A stretch of 64,000 nucleotides of DNA, from the NCBI GenBank assembly GCA_023974075.1, contig CM043801.1:19886819-19950818 (forward strand). Direction: 5' to 3'. The notes under the pieces were generated by a model. That model was given only the letters and a program-made list of their open reading frames with translations. It was not told the origin of the DNA and did no database searches. Source of the stretch: Chaenocephalus aceratus. Its lineage: Eukaryota; Chordata; Actinopteri; Perciformes; Channichthyidae. Of this stretch, positions 46,259-60,864 are shown piece after piece (position 1 is the stretch's first letter; the number at the start of each line of letters is the position of its first letter). A program made the translations under genes and the position numbers.

Positions 46259-49100
46259 CCAAATTGCAACTAATCTATAACTACTGTCACTTTTCACATA
46301 AAATAAACTAAATGCTTTCATTTTAAGTTGTGAGTTTAGTGTTTTTGAATCTAAGAAACACTGATACATTAAACAATTACAATAATCCACAGCTCCTCTC
46401 TCTGCTCCAGAGGATTACAAAAAAAAATATCCCAATGATATCCCCCCCCCGCTCAGGTAGCACCCCCCCAAAGCAGTAAACCGGGGAATAGCTGGATATA
46501 CAAATGTTGTGTTTGATGTAGGGTTGACAGCTGCAGGGGTTTTGTTTAAACATGGCATAAGTTGTAGAGCTGTAGCAGTATTGGCTAATGAACTAGCTGA
46601 CTGAAAATATGCACAAACGCCCGGTGAGGAGATGCTTTTAGTTTCTTGAAATGGGAATGATTTGGTACATGTTAGTGTTTTCTGTATTGTCCTTTTACCT
46701 CAGCACAAAATCAAATGTGCATTCATTTCCACATATCAATGTGTTCTGTGGAATAGTGTAGAAAGTGGGACTCGCTGCCTAGTTTTCTGAATGAATGTGA
46801 GACGGTGTGAACAGTATGGGCGGAGGCTCACAGGGGTTGGAGTGTCAATAGTTTCTATCCTTAGACGCATAGCGAGAGCTGAGGCAGCAGCTGAGCGCAG
46901 GAGAGTGCCGGCGTCAGGATGAAGCTTCTCTGGGAAACTGCTGTGAGGATATCCAACTACTTTGAACGACAGTGACACTCGAATAACAATATTTTAATGT
47001 TGTTTTTACCTCTAGAACTTCACTAATAAGGTTTCAATAGCCTATGTGTTGTGTTTTCACTATTTAAAAATATTGATTGATTATCAAATAGGGATTTATT
47101 TCTGTTAACTAATCAACTTATCAGCTGATTGTTCTAGGGCTTGTTATCATTTACATTGATTTTGGCTAATGCTTAACATCAGTTGGTTGTCCCTTAAAAG
47201 AAAACGAATATTTTAACAAACTATTTTTTATTGAACACGCTCAAATTGAAGTAAAAAAGCACGTCCTGGTCACCTGATCGTGGTGATACATTTGTTTTAA
47301 TGGTACTCTTTTAATATCAGATTGTGATCTTTACCCCTTGCCTTCTTGGTGGGAAATAAGTGTTCTGGGCATTTTGATCAATGGTGAAAACGGATTCTGA
47401 CTGAAGTGCTGAGCAATGCTGCAAAGTAGAAACTGAAGCTGAATGAATAGTTAATCATAAGTGCCTAGCAAGGGATAGTAATGTTTTACTATGACTGCGC
47501 TACTTCTACTAACCTCCTTGAAGGTTTCTTCCATTTTCTGTCCGTTGCTTCAGTCTTGCTGCAGGTCTCCCTTGAAAAAGAGATCGGGATTTTCACCTGG
47601 TTAAATAAAGGCTACAAACAATAAGTATTTAAGGGGCAGCAGAGGATTTGAAGTTTGGGGCTCGACCTCTTTAACTAAATGTATTACTTCAGGTCAGTTT
47701 TTGTATGTGGATTTTGTAAAACGTGTAAACTGCCTTGCAGTGTTTTGCTATCTAAAGTGAGATGCATGATCCTGGCTCCCTAACAGATCAATCCATTCCA
47801 AACAGTGTAGACCTGATTCAAAGGTTATTTGTAACCTGATCTGAAATGAAAGAGCGTTAGTGTTATCATCTCCCTATTGATCAAAGGAGGTGATGAAAAA
47901 CAATACCATAGGGAGAGTTCACAACAAGCTTGGAAGAAACCCAGACAATCATGAAATGCCAAAAAGTTTCATTTTTAAACATAAGGTATTATCGTTTTTG
48001 TTGCAAACCTGACCGTGGCTTAATGATAGTACATAAACACTACTACAACAGAAACTGGTCAAATGTGACTCTTTGTTTGCTCTTGTTAAAGCAAACGTTT
48101 TAACACATTTGTGGGTAAAGACGTGCAGACATACGATGCTACTGTGTTTGTTGAAACAGATCACCTTGTATTGTTTTTGTTTCCATGCAGCAATAATACG
48201 ACAGCTGTTTTGTAAATCCTGGTTTGTGCCAACTGAATGTAAACGTAGCTACTAATACCACACCCTGTGTCCAGTCTCTAGTGATGATGCTGTATCTGTA
48301 GGAACATTTTGAAATATCCAATTCTCAAATAAAACTGGATGTTAACAAAAGATTGATGCTTGTTTATTATCTCAATGTTTTTACCCTTCCTCTGAATGTC
48401 CGCTGTTTGTATATGTGGAGTTACATTTGGCATTAGATGATAGTTAAACAAAGAAACTACCTACATTATGTTCAGTGTGGTCTTCAAGGATTCTTAACAT
48501 CCAAAAAAACACATCCATTATTATTTAAATCTTAAAATAAATATACACATTGTTGGAGTTTTAAAGAATTCCTTTTTAATTGAGAAAAAATACTAAAAGG
48601 TAAATAAAACATTAAACATAATGACAAAAATAACAACCTGAAAGATATGTATTCTATCTACACATTTTGTAATTATCTATTCTAGTGGCCATATAAAAGT
48701 GTTTGCTAAAGTAACGCAGAATATATATATATATTTTAATTGGAAACATTATTTATGTGCACAAGTACCTAAATATAAAAAAGGTCCAAATGCGGGAATA
48801 AGTATAAACCGTGAATGTGTAAATAAATACATGCAAAAATATGAAAAAATACATTAATAGGGAAAGTAAATGAGATACTGGCAAACAAATAGCTGCAGAT
48901 CAAGAAATAAAAATTAGTACATAAATGTGTCATACTTAAATTCGTATTAATTTCTATTGTATTTCATTGTTCCTATTATTATCAATATTATTATTATTTC
49001 TTTCTTTTAAATCTATTTCCCGTGTCAGTTTGGGCCCCCACACATAACAAGCTGTCTTTGTTCAGGCGGAAGACACATGGCATGTAATGACATCTGATGA

Positions 49101-49115
49101 CCAGAGGAGGGCGCT
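49101..49115 (+). promoter_or_regulatory. CTCF-like motif
   Basis: CCAGAGGAGGGCGCT matches the CTCF core with two mismatches. It sits in a GC-rich island between the slc25a42 end and the gene-poor right third of the window. Confidence 0.3.
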
Positions 49116-49700
49116 CCGTCCCCGTGTATGAGTGAGTTCCTCTGGCTGCAGTTCCGCAGACGGCCGGTGTGTGGCAGCACAGCGCCGGGAGCAGAGGGAG
49201 GTGAGCCGGTCAGACCGAGCTGCTGCACCGCCTAGGCCGTGCTGGAGCTTTGAACTTGACCGTGAACGCAACACAGCCTTATAAAGCCGATGAATAGGTC
49301 CTAATTGATTAAGAATAACAAGTATTATTAGTATAGGGTATTTTGATTTGATTTGATTCACATTTGATTTGGACGTTTTAAGATTGTATAGTAATTAGTA
49401 AGTAAAGAAATCCATATCTGATTTATTAAAGGGTATTTTACTGTGTATTGCTCTTAAAATGGGGTGAAATATTTGACTTTATTTAAGGTTTTATACCGGA
49501 CAGAGGGCTTGAACCAAAAATCTTTATGCGTAGATTGCTTGTAATGTGAAAGAAAAGGCAGCAGAAGAAAAGAGCTAGGAAGCACTAATTAGAGAGTGAA
49601 GGAGGAGGGATGGACGGAGGCTGAGGATGTGGTTGCTATAGATACTTGGCATGATGCCAGGTGGAGGCAGAGCCAATTTGCATTTATTCAGATGATGACT

Positions 49701-49701
<1 letters not shown>

Positions 49702-49776
<75 letters not shown>
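49702..49776 (+). repeat. (CT)n microsatellite
   Basis: A pure CT array of 75 bp; ORFs read through it are artefacts. Confidence 0.97.
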
Positions 49777-49779
<3 letters not shown>

Positions 49780-52700
49780 CTGAAATAAAAGCAGCAAAAC
49801 ACCCATTTCATTTCATTAGTGTTCAAATATAGGCCTATTCTTAGTAACACATTTTATATTGCTAAACATAGTGGAAAGCGGCTACATTTAAAAAAACCTA
49901 TGTGTGAACTGAGAGGCTTGTTGAACAAGAGGCTTGTTGCCAGGTTAGGTTTTATCATTTGAAGTTGAAAGCTTTAAAACCAGATTGTAGTTTATTTTTA
50001 TTTTTATATGCAATCTATTTTTAATAATGAAAATACAAAGAATAAAATCTATGCACTGTAGTCGAGGCCTGCGATTTCATGTAGCCCTGAATCTGTTCCT
50101 CAAATGAAGCTTCAAATAAATGCATTTGTTTTAGATTAAAAAAAACCTCAGAATTGAATAGAAAACGTGAAGTAAAAAAGTTAAAATACAGCAGTTTTAC
50201 TATAGTTATGCCTATATAATAGTCTATTTAATATTAAAGCTAAGGCTTCAGTAATTAGCCTCCTCCGAGGAGTCCGGCCTACAGTTCAGCTATCGCTAGC
50301 TTCTGTTGGGCCTCTGGGCTCATAGATCATTATTTATCTTTATATATTAAAGGAACGAAATATTGAGAAAATGCTGTAACAGAAAAATTGAAAGAGAAAT
50401 GTTTGATGTATCAAAGGCTAAATCTATGTTTGATTTTACGTAATTAAAAATGATCCCCTTTTACAGTTTCCAATATAAAATGACACTGCCAGACCTACGT
50501 TCATTTAAAAGAAGCATTTCATGTGAATGTATAAAATAAACAGTGACAACAATGTGTCCTGCTTTATTAACCTTAATGTGAGTGCTTTTTTTGCAAAGTT
50601 AAGAGTTTTTACTGAAATCATATTGAATAAATTCACTGGAAAAAATTAAAGTAAATTCTGTCTTTATTTAATACATATATATTTACACAATATACACAGA
50701 CAAAGTTTTGCATGGGGAAAACACATCAGGGTCATTTATAAACTGACTCAACCTCGACATATGGAATGATCCCTCTTATTTATTGTAAAACAACATTAAA
50801 AAAACAAAAACAACTAAAAAACACTTTCAATGAGCGCATAGATGGATCAATGATAGCAGTTAAACCTGGACTTATTTATTCAAACAGTCACAAAATAATT
50901 TAATAATATTGATGAAAATTCTACTTAAATTAACATCATCATTATATATTGACATATGTCTTATATATATTTAGAAAAATAAATGATCGGACATTTGAAT
51001 ATATATTAAATATTTACCAACAATACAAACTTCCTATTTTACATTAGAAAACACATTTCAAGGTACAGCTGGTGAAACCCCCCCCCCAAATACGTCTTTC
51101 CTTGAAGTGTGTGTGTGTCTGTTTGTGTGTTTTCAGAGGCTGTAATTAGTGTCGACTATAAAATGTTTAGTGTCAAAAGCTTTATTTATACATCAGAAAA
51201 TCTTCAAAATGTTAATGTTGGTCCAGTCCAATTAGAAATCCTTTTCTTTGTGTCAAAAGTTGTTCAGCCAATTATTTCCCATCATCAGCAATCTGCAGAA
51301 AGACAAGAGGACAAAGAAAATGAATAAATAGAAAGAACAAATTAAAACATAGCAAAATATCACCTTTATAAAGCCAGGGACCTAAATGCGAGTGAAACCC
51401 TCCAAGACAGTAGAGTTTCACAGTGAATAAATCATGAGTATGTGTCCCGTCACAGGTCTGACACAGCACTTTTGGACTCAATAGAAAAAAGTGTGTTTAA
51501 AGGGGAGTAGAGAGAGGGGGGGCTCCCTGCTCATGACTACCAATATCTGTCTGTGTTTGAGTCTGCACTCCAACACCTCTGACCTCTAAAGTCTGGAGCG
51601 GCGAGAGGACACTATAATTCCAATAGTCAGCAGGGAACCCCACAATTACGCCCGGGGGAAAGGACACACACACACACACACACGCTGGTTTTGCAACGTC
51701 ATGACTGAACAAGATAAGGATCCCACCAGCAGAGATACGGGATTTCATCATAATTTGTCCAGACTTTAATCATGATAATAAAGGAACATCTTTTGACTTC
51801 TAGTAAATAAAATGACTTCAGGTTTATAGGTTTACAAAATGCTAGTTTCTTACTTCTATTATTGCTCCCACAGTACAGCCTGATGGAGAGAGAAGATGTG
51901 TGTGGGTTGTGAAGTGGAGGTTTACTTATGATTGAGGAGATCAGAGCTGGACTGCAGATAGATTGCAGACATGGGGTAATTGTGAGGGGCCTTCCCGAGC
52001 CTGAAGGGCTCTCCAGGGCTCCTCTGGCCCAAAAAGCCCCTCTAATATAGGCAGTCCTGTCTCCACACCACACACACACTCTTGAGTATCTTTCAAAGAC
52101 AGGAATATTGTTAAATGCATACATTTTGAGTCCTATTTCAATAAAAAAGGAGTGAGGGGGTAAAGGTGGTAGCCTTACTAGAATTACTGTGACCCTCACA
52201 AATAATGTTACAGCATGTGCTCAAAAATATGAATGTGAGCCAGAGAAAGACACAGGAGGTCAGAGGACGTGAATGGAGCATTTCCAAACAGGACTTAGCT
52301 CATCATTTCATCTCTGCCTCCTCGGCACATTGTCACATACTAAAGTAGCTTCAAGACGTTATGGGAACATACTGGAAACACACACACAGTGAGATGCTCC
52401 ATAACAATTAAAAGATTTCTCTGTGCGTTATTCATCAATCATTTTCCGCTATCTTGCCTGTTATTACAATATTAAAAAAACATGATGCAGGCTAAATGTT
52501 GTTTGCATACTTAGTATCTGTGCTCATTTAGTCACATGATAAGGGGAGGATAGGTAGAAATACATCAGTGAATAGACTGTGTTTGTGTGGTGTATTTGAC
52601 ATGTTCTAATTTGTATATAAAGTCTTGGCTTGGGTTTAGGGGTACTTTAAAAGTTCATTATAAAACATTGATGGATTTGACAGGACAATATTCAAATACT

Positions 52701-53081
52701 GTGTCATCTAGTCAGCAATAAGAGATCGGAATCACACACAACATACGTTTTCTATTTATCAGTAGTGACTAAAAAAAAACTAAAGAAAAAACTGCTCTGA
52801 CGGGTCTTTAACTTGTCCCAAACACTCCTGCTTTAACAGCTTTTTCGGTATAGAGAACAGACTTTCTACCAATTCTTCCTCTCTTCCACTTGACAAGGTC
52901 AGTGTTTGGATGATATTCTCATGGTAACGAGCTAAATCTTTTTTTCCACGGATCAAGAAGGCAAGACAGAGAAAGTGTGTGAAAGAGAAGTAAGAGAGGT
53001 GTAAAGAGACGCAGAAAAAAGCTTGAATCTGTTTCCATGTGGGAGGGTTTGTGAGGGGGTGTTAAAGTCCGGTAGCCCCCC

Positions 53082-53083
<2 letters not shown>

Positions 53084-53133
<50 letters not shown>

Positions 53134-53172
53134 ACACACACACACACACACCACACACACACACCACACACA
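53084..53172 (+). repeat. (CA)n microsatellite
   Basis: A CA array with three ACCACA interruptions in its right half. Confidence 0.95.
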
Positions 53173-54184
53173 CTCACTCTTATGCTGACATTGTGTCCGT
53201 CCAACAAAGACGTCCCCGCAGCCCCCTCATTATAAATACATGTCATTGGATCACAGCTCGTCTGAATCCTGAGTCTGCTGCGCTCTAAGTGACCGTGACT
53301 GAGCCCTGAATGGGTGGCCGAGCGACAGCTATACCAATAGAGCCAACAGTGTGCGTGTGTGCGTGTGTGTGCGTGCGTGCGTCCGTGCGTGCAGAGACGA
53401 CCACAGCCCCCAGCCTATGGGAATGAAAGCTTCCCAGCAGGACGAGGTCAGAGGTCCGGCTGTCTGTTACACATGTATACACACACGCAGCTTACTGGAT
53501 GTTTGCGATATGAAGTGATGCAGAAAAGGAAAAAAGGATGAACTTATCGTTAACATTTGAGTTGAATTCAGTTACGGTGTGGTAACGGCTGCATGTGTGA
53601 AGCGGGGTTTTGCTTAAATCTGGGGCAATACGTTTTCCTGCTGCCTCGACAACAAAGCCGCATGAATCTAGTCCTGGCTCACTTAGAAGGAGGGAACAAG
53701 GTCTGCGCGTATGTATATGTGTGTGCGTGTGTGTGTGTGTGTGTTAAAAGAGCTCATCCTATCTCGTTTTGCAGGGGAAAGTGTCTCTATCCCTCTGGAA
53801 CCGCAAACCAGGCCACAGTGTTGTACTCTCATTCCTCCTGCTCTGTCAGCCTCTCTCTCCTTTTCACTATCAAGGTTTCTATTTCTGACTCAAAGCTTGC
53901 ATTTCTCTCCGGGTATAAGAACACTTTTACTCACTCTACTTTCACCCGAGTTCTAAACCCCCAGAGATATGGCCCGGACTCGACTGGAAATGAATAATTA
54001 AAAGAATAACTAATCACCCGCAGATATGATGGGTATCCTCACTTGATTATAAAAAATGACTGTACTGACTGGTGAGTGACATGAATAAAAGGCTCACTTG
54101 TGCTTTATTTGTTCTACCTTTGTATGTGCAGACAGTGGAAGCATATGTGAGTGTGTGTGTACATGTGAGTGTGTGTGTACATGT

Positions 54185-54420
54185 GAGTGTGTGTGATGGA
54201 CAGATTGTCGGATGCACCGGCGTGGGCTCATTAATGCAGCGCTGCAACAATGAGCAGAGCACGCGATGGCGGCTGCCCATGCTAATCATCTCTGCTAGCC
54301 CGTCACCTTCCTGCACGTTTGCCTATATTTGTGTCTCCTCCCCCCTCACTAGACGAGGACCCCGAGTAGGCAGCTGCCCGCGCACAGTGCCTGATGGGGA
54401 AACAGAGGCGGCATAGCAGG
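54185..54420. other. Candidate conserved noncoding segment
   Basis: A high-complexity, balanced-composition block stands in repeat-rich surroundings. It contains CTCATTAATG and GCTAATCATC homeodomain-type cores and CGATGGCGGC. No coding frame matches a known protein. The enhancer reading is inference. Confidence 0.3.
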
Positions 54421-55293
54421 TCTTCTGTATGGCATCTCTGTGTTTTATATATAGCGTATAATGACTGCTTTTATGCTGTCAGACCAGACCAAAGCGAATT
54501 TGTTCTGTCCATCACATTTAAATGGCAGATCCTTAACACATACATGACATGGCGTAGAGAACTACCTTAGGGAAATGGGTTTAGTTGTATCAGATGTTGA
54601 TGGTTAAAAGAAAATCACTTATTTTTTAAACAATCTCACTTTGGATAAAGAGCCCCTTGATATAAAATAGAGATTGATGTGAAATACTATTTACGAGAGG
54701 ATCCACTGGGAGAACAAGCATGTATAAATTGTCCTCAGTTATCAAAACAATTCTGACTTTAAACCACTGCATGTTGTGAGATGTTGGAGTTTACTGTCAA
54801 GTCCTGTCAAGTAATAATTGATAAAGCTGTTACAGTTATTTGTTTATTCTGAAAAAGGGCAGCTTAAATAACGCTCACTCAATTTGAAGCTGGGAGTTAT
54901 TCTAACACACAGGCATTGAGTTGTCAAGCCTTTAAATCCCACATTTAGGTTTTGTAATTATACAGGAAACATTTATGTTAAGTTACGTAAGTCAAGAGCG
55001 ACCATGACAATTAGTCAAAAGAAACGATGTGCTGCAGAGTACAGTAGTCAGAGGTCTGTACAGCATACGGTCCTTGACTGAACGTCTAGTTGTGGGAGAG
55101 ATCTGAGACTCAAAACGATGAAGCGACTGAGAGAGGAAACACAATGAGGAAAAATTGTGAAATGGAGAATAGTGAAAAGAGAGCGAGGGACAAAGAGAGT
55201 GGGAGAGAGATGTGAGACCTGAAAAAGTGTCAATGCAAGGCTTCCTTTAGGCATGAGTGAGAAACTATGAGGCCTGGTACTGCGTGAATGGTT

Positions 55294-55294
<1 letters not shown>

Positions 55295-55372
<78 letters not shown>
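55295..55372 (+). repeat. (CA)n microsatellite
   Basis: A pure CA array. Confidence 0.97.
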
Positions 55373-55374
<2 letters not shown>

Positions 55375-56645
55375 CCCACTGAGCCGAGCCTGTGCCAGTG
55401 AGACAGGTCTATGGGTCTATTGAGGGGACGGGAGGGAGCTGTCCCTTTCTGCAGAGCTAATGAAGCCTGCACCCACAGGCATAAAGGAGTGGAGAGAGCT
55501 AGCACTGCGCTCCTTCGCCCATTCACCCACTTCCTTCCTTACACCGCTCCTGATGAGGTAATGCTTTCCCTCTTAAAGGGACACCATGAGTGATGCACCT
55601 TTACGCATGCAGCTCTTTGCACCTGCAGGGGATGTCCAACATAAATTGTTTGCACGCACGATTCCTGTTCAAGGACACTGGATATGATCTTATGACAGGA
55701 ATAAGAGACACCGCTGCCTTCCCCCTGGCAAAATGCAACTGTTTAAATACTGTACGTTTAAAATATGAGGCTGTAATTATTGTACATTTGTCTTAGTCTC
55801 ATTAAATTATGCATGACTTGTTTTCTGCTTTGCTTTGTGGCATTCAGCCTCAATTCCATTAGTTCATTCTAAAGATTAAAATCTTCGAAAAATAGCTAAC
55901 ATATTAATTGTTTCATTTTCTACCATCCCGTTGGTTCTTATACTATAAGGACGGTGTATGAATTGACTCCAAATACACATTTAGCCCATGCACATTGTGA
56001 AAAAACGGGGGTCATATCAACATTTATATTTGTCTTTCAAACAGTGTAGGAAAAATACTTTGGTGCCTGTTTTTAAAACACTTGAATTGTTGGTGACGGT
56101 CTTTTATGGGATTCATTGATATGAGTAAAATATAATGTTTCACCAGATTAATCCTTGTGAAAAGAAAAGCGATTTCCACAAAGACATTAACGTTTTTCAA
56201 GTTAGATTTCACAGGAATCACAGTTGTACTTTGGCATTTGAATATGTGCCGTAAAAACACAGCGCTCTCTATGATTTCCCGGTACAAAGCTTCCATCAAT
56301 CTGCAGAGAAACAAAGACAGGCACCACGCTGGAGAGCCTGAAACCAACTGTGTCACTCAGAGAAGAAATGTCACAGAAAGCAGAGATGTGGGGAGAAAAA
56401 GGCTTCCAGACAACACAATCACACTTTCAGCACGGGAGGTCTGACTTTACCCTGCCTGCCTGTCTATCTGCCTGTCTGATACTCTGCTGTGACTGCAGCA
56501 TGATGAAGGAGCTCTTGTCCAAGTCTACACCCAGCAAGGCCTCTCTGAGCAAACCAGACTGAGCTAACAATAGACAGCCGTGCTTATCAAATAGCCTGGC
56601 AACTTCATTAGCATCCTACAACACCCAGACGACAACCAACGTGGC

Positions 56646-56674
56646 CCCACACACACACGCACACGCGCACACGC

Positions 56675-56718
<44 letters not shown>
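56646..56718 (+). repeat. (CA)n microsatellite with CG variants
   Basis: The left part contains several ACGC units; the right part is pure CA. Confidence 0.95.
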
Positions 56719-56721
<3 letters not shown>

Positions 56722-58829
56722 CCAGACAACCCCTTCACTGCATGGCCTTGACCCATGAACTCTAGGGTTCTTCACCTGCTACCACAGCATTCATGCTAGC
56801 AGCGCTGTCTCGCCAGCGGCCGCCTGCTCTGCATATGTTCCCCGAACATTCCCACGCTCCGATCTCAGACCTCCAGATTGGCAGACCATCACACTTTAAA
56901 CACAGCAGTATTCATTTAGGGAATTATGGAGATCCGCATTGTGTCTGGCTGTCTGACTTTTTTCATGACGGCCATCATGACTTTTCCCACTAGAGGGGAG
57001 GCTTTTTTATGTCTGTTCTTCCTGCCTCTAATTGATTTGTTTATATTCTACAATCTCGTCTGACTGGCGCACAAAGAAAATAAATGTGGTTTTGTTTGTC
57101 CAAGAAGCTGCTTTGTTACATACTCTTGTGTTTGTGTTCGTAAAGCCATGTTGGCTTCACCACAAAAAGACGTTGTTGTGTCTTTCCTCCCTTTCCCACT
57201 ATCCTTTGCTTCCCTCTCTTCGATTTCTTCCTGCTGTGTGTTGTTGATTCTCTTTCCCCGGCACATCAAGGGTAAACTCCTGACTCTCCTCGCCTTTTGC
57301 TTCCTCTTCCTTCCTCTTTATGGTTTCTTATTGGCTAGAAGCAGCTTTGCATCTTCTCATTGGATGGCGTACCGGAGAGAAACAGTGATGCGGCTCACAC
57401 GAGGCTTCAGTATAGTAGGAGCGTTTAAGTGTTATTGTGAGAAATGGGGTAGAGCGTGTTCCTGCTCCCCGACAGATAATGCGACTGTCAGATTTAGAGG
57501 AGGGCTTTTCGTTCAGATCGTGCAGGAGAGACCTTGAGAGCCGTGCAAAAGACTGTGACTGAATTTGCCTCGCCACACAGCATATGGACGTCCTGATCGC
57601 TCTATGCAAATGGCCGAGACACAGACACATGTTCACAAATGCAGACAAACTACCCCCCCCTCCCCTCCAGTCCCTCATTAATTGTTCTTCCTAAAAAACA
57701 GACGCCCCCCCCCTTCTCAAATAATAACCTCTCCACTAACACCCCCCACTCCATCTTCCCCTTATGAGCGACCCCCCACCCCACAGTCTAGACCCCGCTA
57801 CCCTCTCTCTCTCCATCTCGAACCAGACGCCCCAAAAGTCCTCCACCCCCCCCTTCCTCTCTCTCCTCTCCTCAGCTCCCACGACCAGCAGACAGACCCT
57901 ATGATTCGCGTGACCGCCATTTTGCTGCCCACAGTAGACCTAACTGTACAGCGCAGCAGCTGCCCTGATGGGTGAATGCAAATAGGAACGCTGCTTTGTT
58001 ACCCAGCCGCTCAGACGACTCTCATCGCATGAATTAACGCCCCAAAAACAAGACCTGCTCAATCAAATGCGACCACAAAACGACGCAGCGCCGAAATGCA
58101 CAAACGTGAGGTATTCATTTATACACGCTTCAATCCTCTGACTACATAAACGCCTCAGAATGTTATTATGCCAACTTATGAGATGCACGCTCAGGATTTT
58201 TCAGGTTATTTCAAAGGACATTTAAAAAAGAAAAGAAAGTGCCTTCATTTTCTTTAACTGGTGTATTCTTGGCACTGATCTGATACTTCAAAGCTACAGT
58301 GTTCTTCAGACTCCAATTTCTTTGTTACACTGCCTATTTATATGTTTCATATGCAGCACTTTTCTGGCAAAATCAGTCACCCCAGGATTCGTTCAGTGTC
58401 ATGGTTACCAGACACCCATGTGCATGAAAATGAGACTATTATGGTCTGTCTGTCTAGGGTTTGTTGGGCCTATGGATCCCTTTTTAATTACAGTCTGTGT
58501 GCATGTCTGAGCTTCTCTATTTGCTTAATGCTTTCATCTGTGCATTATGTATGTCCGTGAGTAAAATAGGACTCAGTGCATGCGTGACAGAGCGCTATCT
58601 GATTAAGAGAAAGGCTCGCCTTAATCTGTTGTACAGTGTCACATTTGCATGCGAGGGAATCACATGCAAACACACGCACCATATGGCACAGTAGGACCAG
58701 ACTCTTGATCATGCACAGAACACCTATCAAACACATTTTCAGGGTGAGAATGCTCACAATCTCAAGAAGAAGAAAAAACGAAACCAAACAGCACTTTGAA
58801 ACACCCTTCACTTCGGCTCGCTCGGCGAT

Positions 58830-59110
58830 ATGCCGCATTCGTGGGAGCAATTATCAGCCAACGACATGATGGTTGGATGTTATGCAAATGCAATTAGCCT
58901 CGATTTGCATTCTACAACAGCTAACGGATGCACAGATGGCAGACAAGAGAGATGCGCCCGCCATCTTTGGCAGAGGCATACACTGTCGGCCATTTTGTCT
59001 GAAGCTGTGCCCATCTGGATGGAAACAACCGCGCTGCATTGCTGTGACGAGGGGAGCTGTGGGTGCACGCTGCTGCTCGCTGGCAAACACTTTCAAGGCC
59101 AGGTACAGTC
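58830..59110. other. Candidate conserved noncoding element with inverted octamer pair
   Basis: A complex, repeat-free block with ATGCAAAT and ATTTGCAT flanking CAATTAGCCTC, then CAGATGGCAG, GCCATCTTTGG and GGCCATTTTGTCTG. All six frames give short ORFs with no recognisable product, so it is better explained as regulatory than coding. Confidence 0.4.
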
Positions 59111-59317
59111 CATTCACACAAACAGAGCTCTGTTTAAAATGAAGCCCTCTCATATTAATGTTCAAATTTGAGATGCGTCTTATAATTCAAATGGCTGTAC
59201 AAACACATCCTAATAATCTAAATTCTTAGAGTCAAAGATACATCTTTTACAGCTGTAATTTATATCCTAATAATGATTCCTTCTGATGCAAAAAAGGTGC
59301 AGAGTGATGGGCATACA

Positions 59318-59530
<213 letters not shown>

Positions 59531-60864
59531 TATTTCAGGTAATGTACGAGGTAATGAGAGCACATTGACAGTTTTCACAAAGTGGAAAGTGCTAAGGAGA
59601 GGTACTTGCCATGTTACCATCTACTCTACAAGGTGTGCAGATCTCTGCTATGTGATCCTGCCCTCATTACTGTTCAATCGGTTTTTCAAAAAGTCTGAAA
59701 TTGAATAACAGACATCACGAAAAAAAAAGAAGGTGATCATTCTGCTGCTGTCTCTGGTTTTAACAGACACATGTCTGCAGCTCACCATAGTAACAGCCAA
59801 AGAGTGGGAGAGAAAATAAAGATCGTACTGTCTCTTTGTCAAATGTAAAAACTGGTTGGGGAATAAACAACGGGCGAGATGAGGTTGGAGAGTGAGTCAA
59901 AAGCAGAACTCCCAAACTGTTTTTAAAACAGCCAGAGGCAGAAGTTGGGGGATATGTCAATCTTATGAAGGGAAAAAAATTCAAGAGAAAGAGAACATCC
60001 CTGTCGGCGGTCTCTCAACATACCGGGTATTATTTGGGGAGGGATCCCCTTCAGCAGAACCACACACAGCCAGTGGAGATTGGGACTGAGGTCCAGTCTG
60101 AGGGGCAGGGGCTGCAGCTGAGAGGGCCACACAGGGCCCGTCCTTTGGAGGTCTGCGGCCCGAGGCCTCAGACTAACACAGGAAACCCCACTCTGCTGTG
60201 CCGGCTCTGTGTTTCGTATTGATTTCTCCTGCATGCCGGTAGCTCCAGAGGTGCTTCGAGCCATCAGGGAGCTTTTCCATCCTTCCCAGCCCACTCACTT
60301 GCTCCCCGCCTGGGCTTCACCGGCTCTGGACCCCTGGATGGAGGTATGGGCCACAGGAGAAGAGGAGGAAGACGAGAGCCCATGGCAATGATGATGAGCT
60401 GCGCCGGGTCTCTGAGTTCAGTCATCTACCAGCCTTTATCCAGCCTTCCAACCACCCACCCTTGTTTCCATCTGAAAAAGAGAAAATAGAGTGTTTTTCA
60501 AAATCTCACCTTTGGCATTCAGCATCCCTCTGCTCAATGCAAATGCAAATGTAAACACTAACACTTTGATTAAAAATATGTGGGAAGAAAACGCCAACTT
60601 GCTCTTTTGTAACCTGCCCCAAGGCACTCGCTGCTATACAGCAACAAATACAAATGCTCAGTATGAAACAGACAAATCCACCTCTCTTTATATTTAAAAA
60701 TGTAGTTTTTTTCCATAAATATAAATCATTCACATTAAAAATCTTTACACTCTACTGTTTGGAACACTATCGAAATAAATATGTTCAGTTATTTTTGACC
60801 ATGCCTTATGAGTGCAAAACAATGAGCATGATAACGGTTTTTATACTTAATGAATAATTTGCAT

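Larger units (their letters stand above)
48334..53082. other. Intergenic stretch
   Basis: No protein-coding exon is recognised. Positions 49025-49260 form a short GC-richer island with a CTCF-like word and a possible donor (GGGAG|GTGAGCC at about 49201), so it could be a noncoding first exon on the plus strand. The rest is AT-rich apart from a TC array at 49702-49776. Confidence 0.4.

Noticed and set aside
46080..46500. hAT element starting CAGTGTTTCCC
   Set aside because: A candidate right end (AAACACTG near 46360) lacks a matching 8-bp flank, so no bounded element was called.
57148..57678. Overlapping ORFs of 116-129 codons
   Set aside because: Pyrimidine-rich low-complexity translation with no family resemblance and no splice-supported extension.
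59923..60391. ORFs of 60-123 codons on both strands in a GC-rich stretch
   Set aside because: No recognisable protein motif on either strand. An unidentified exon is possible but not supported.
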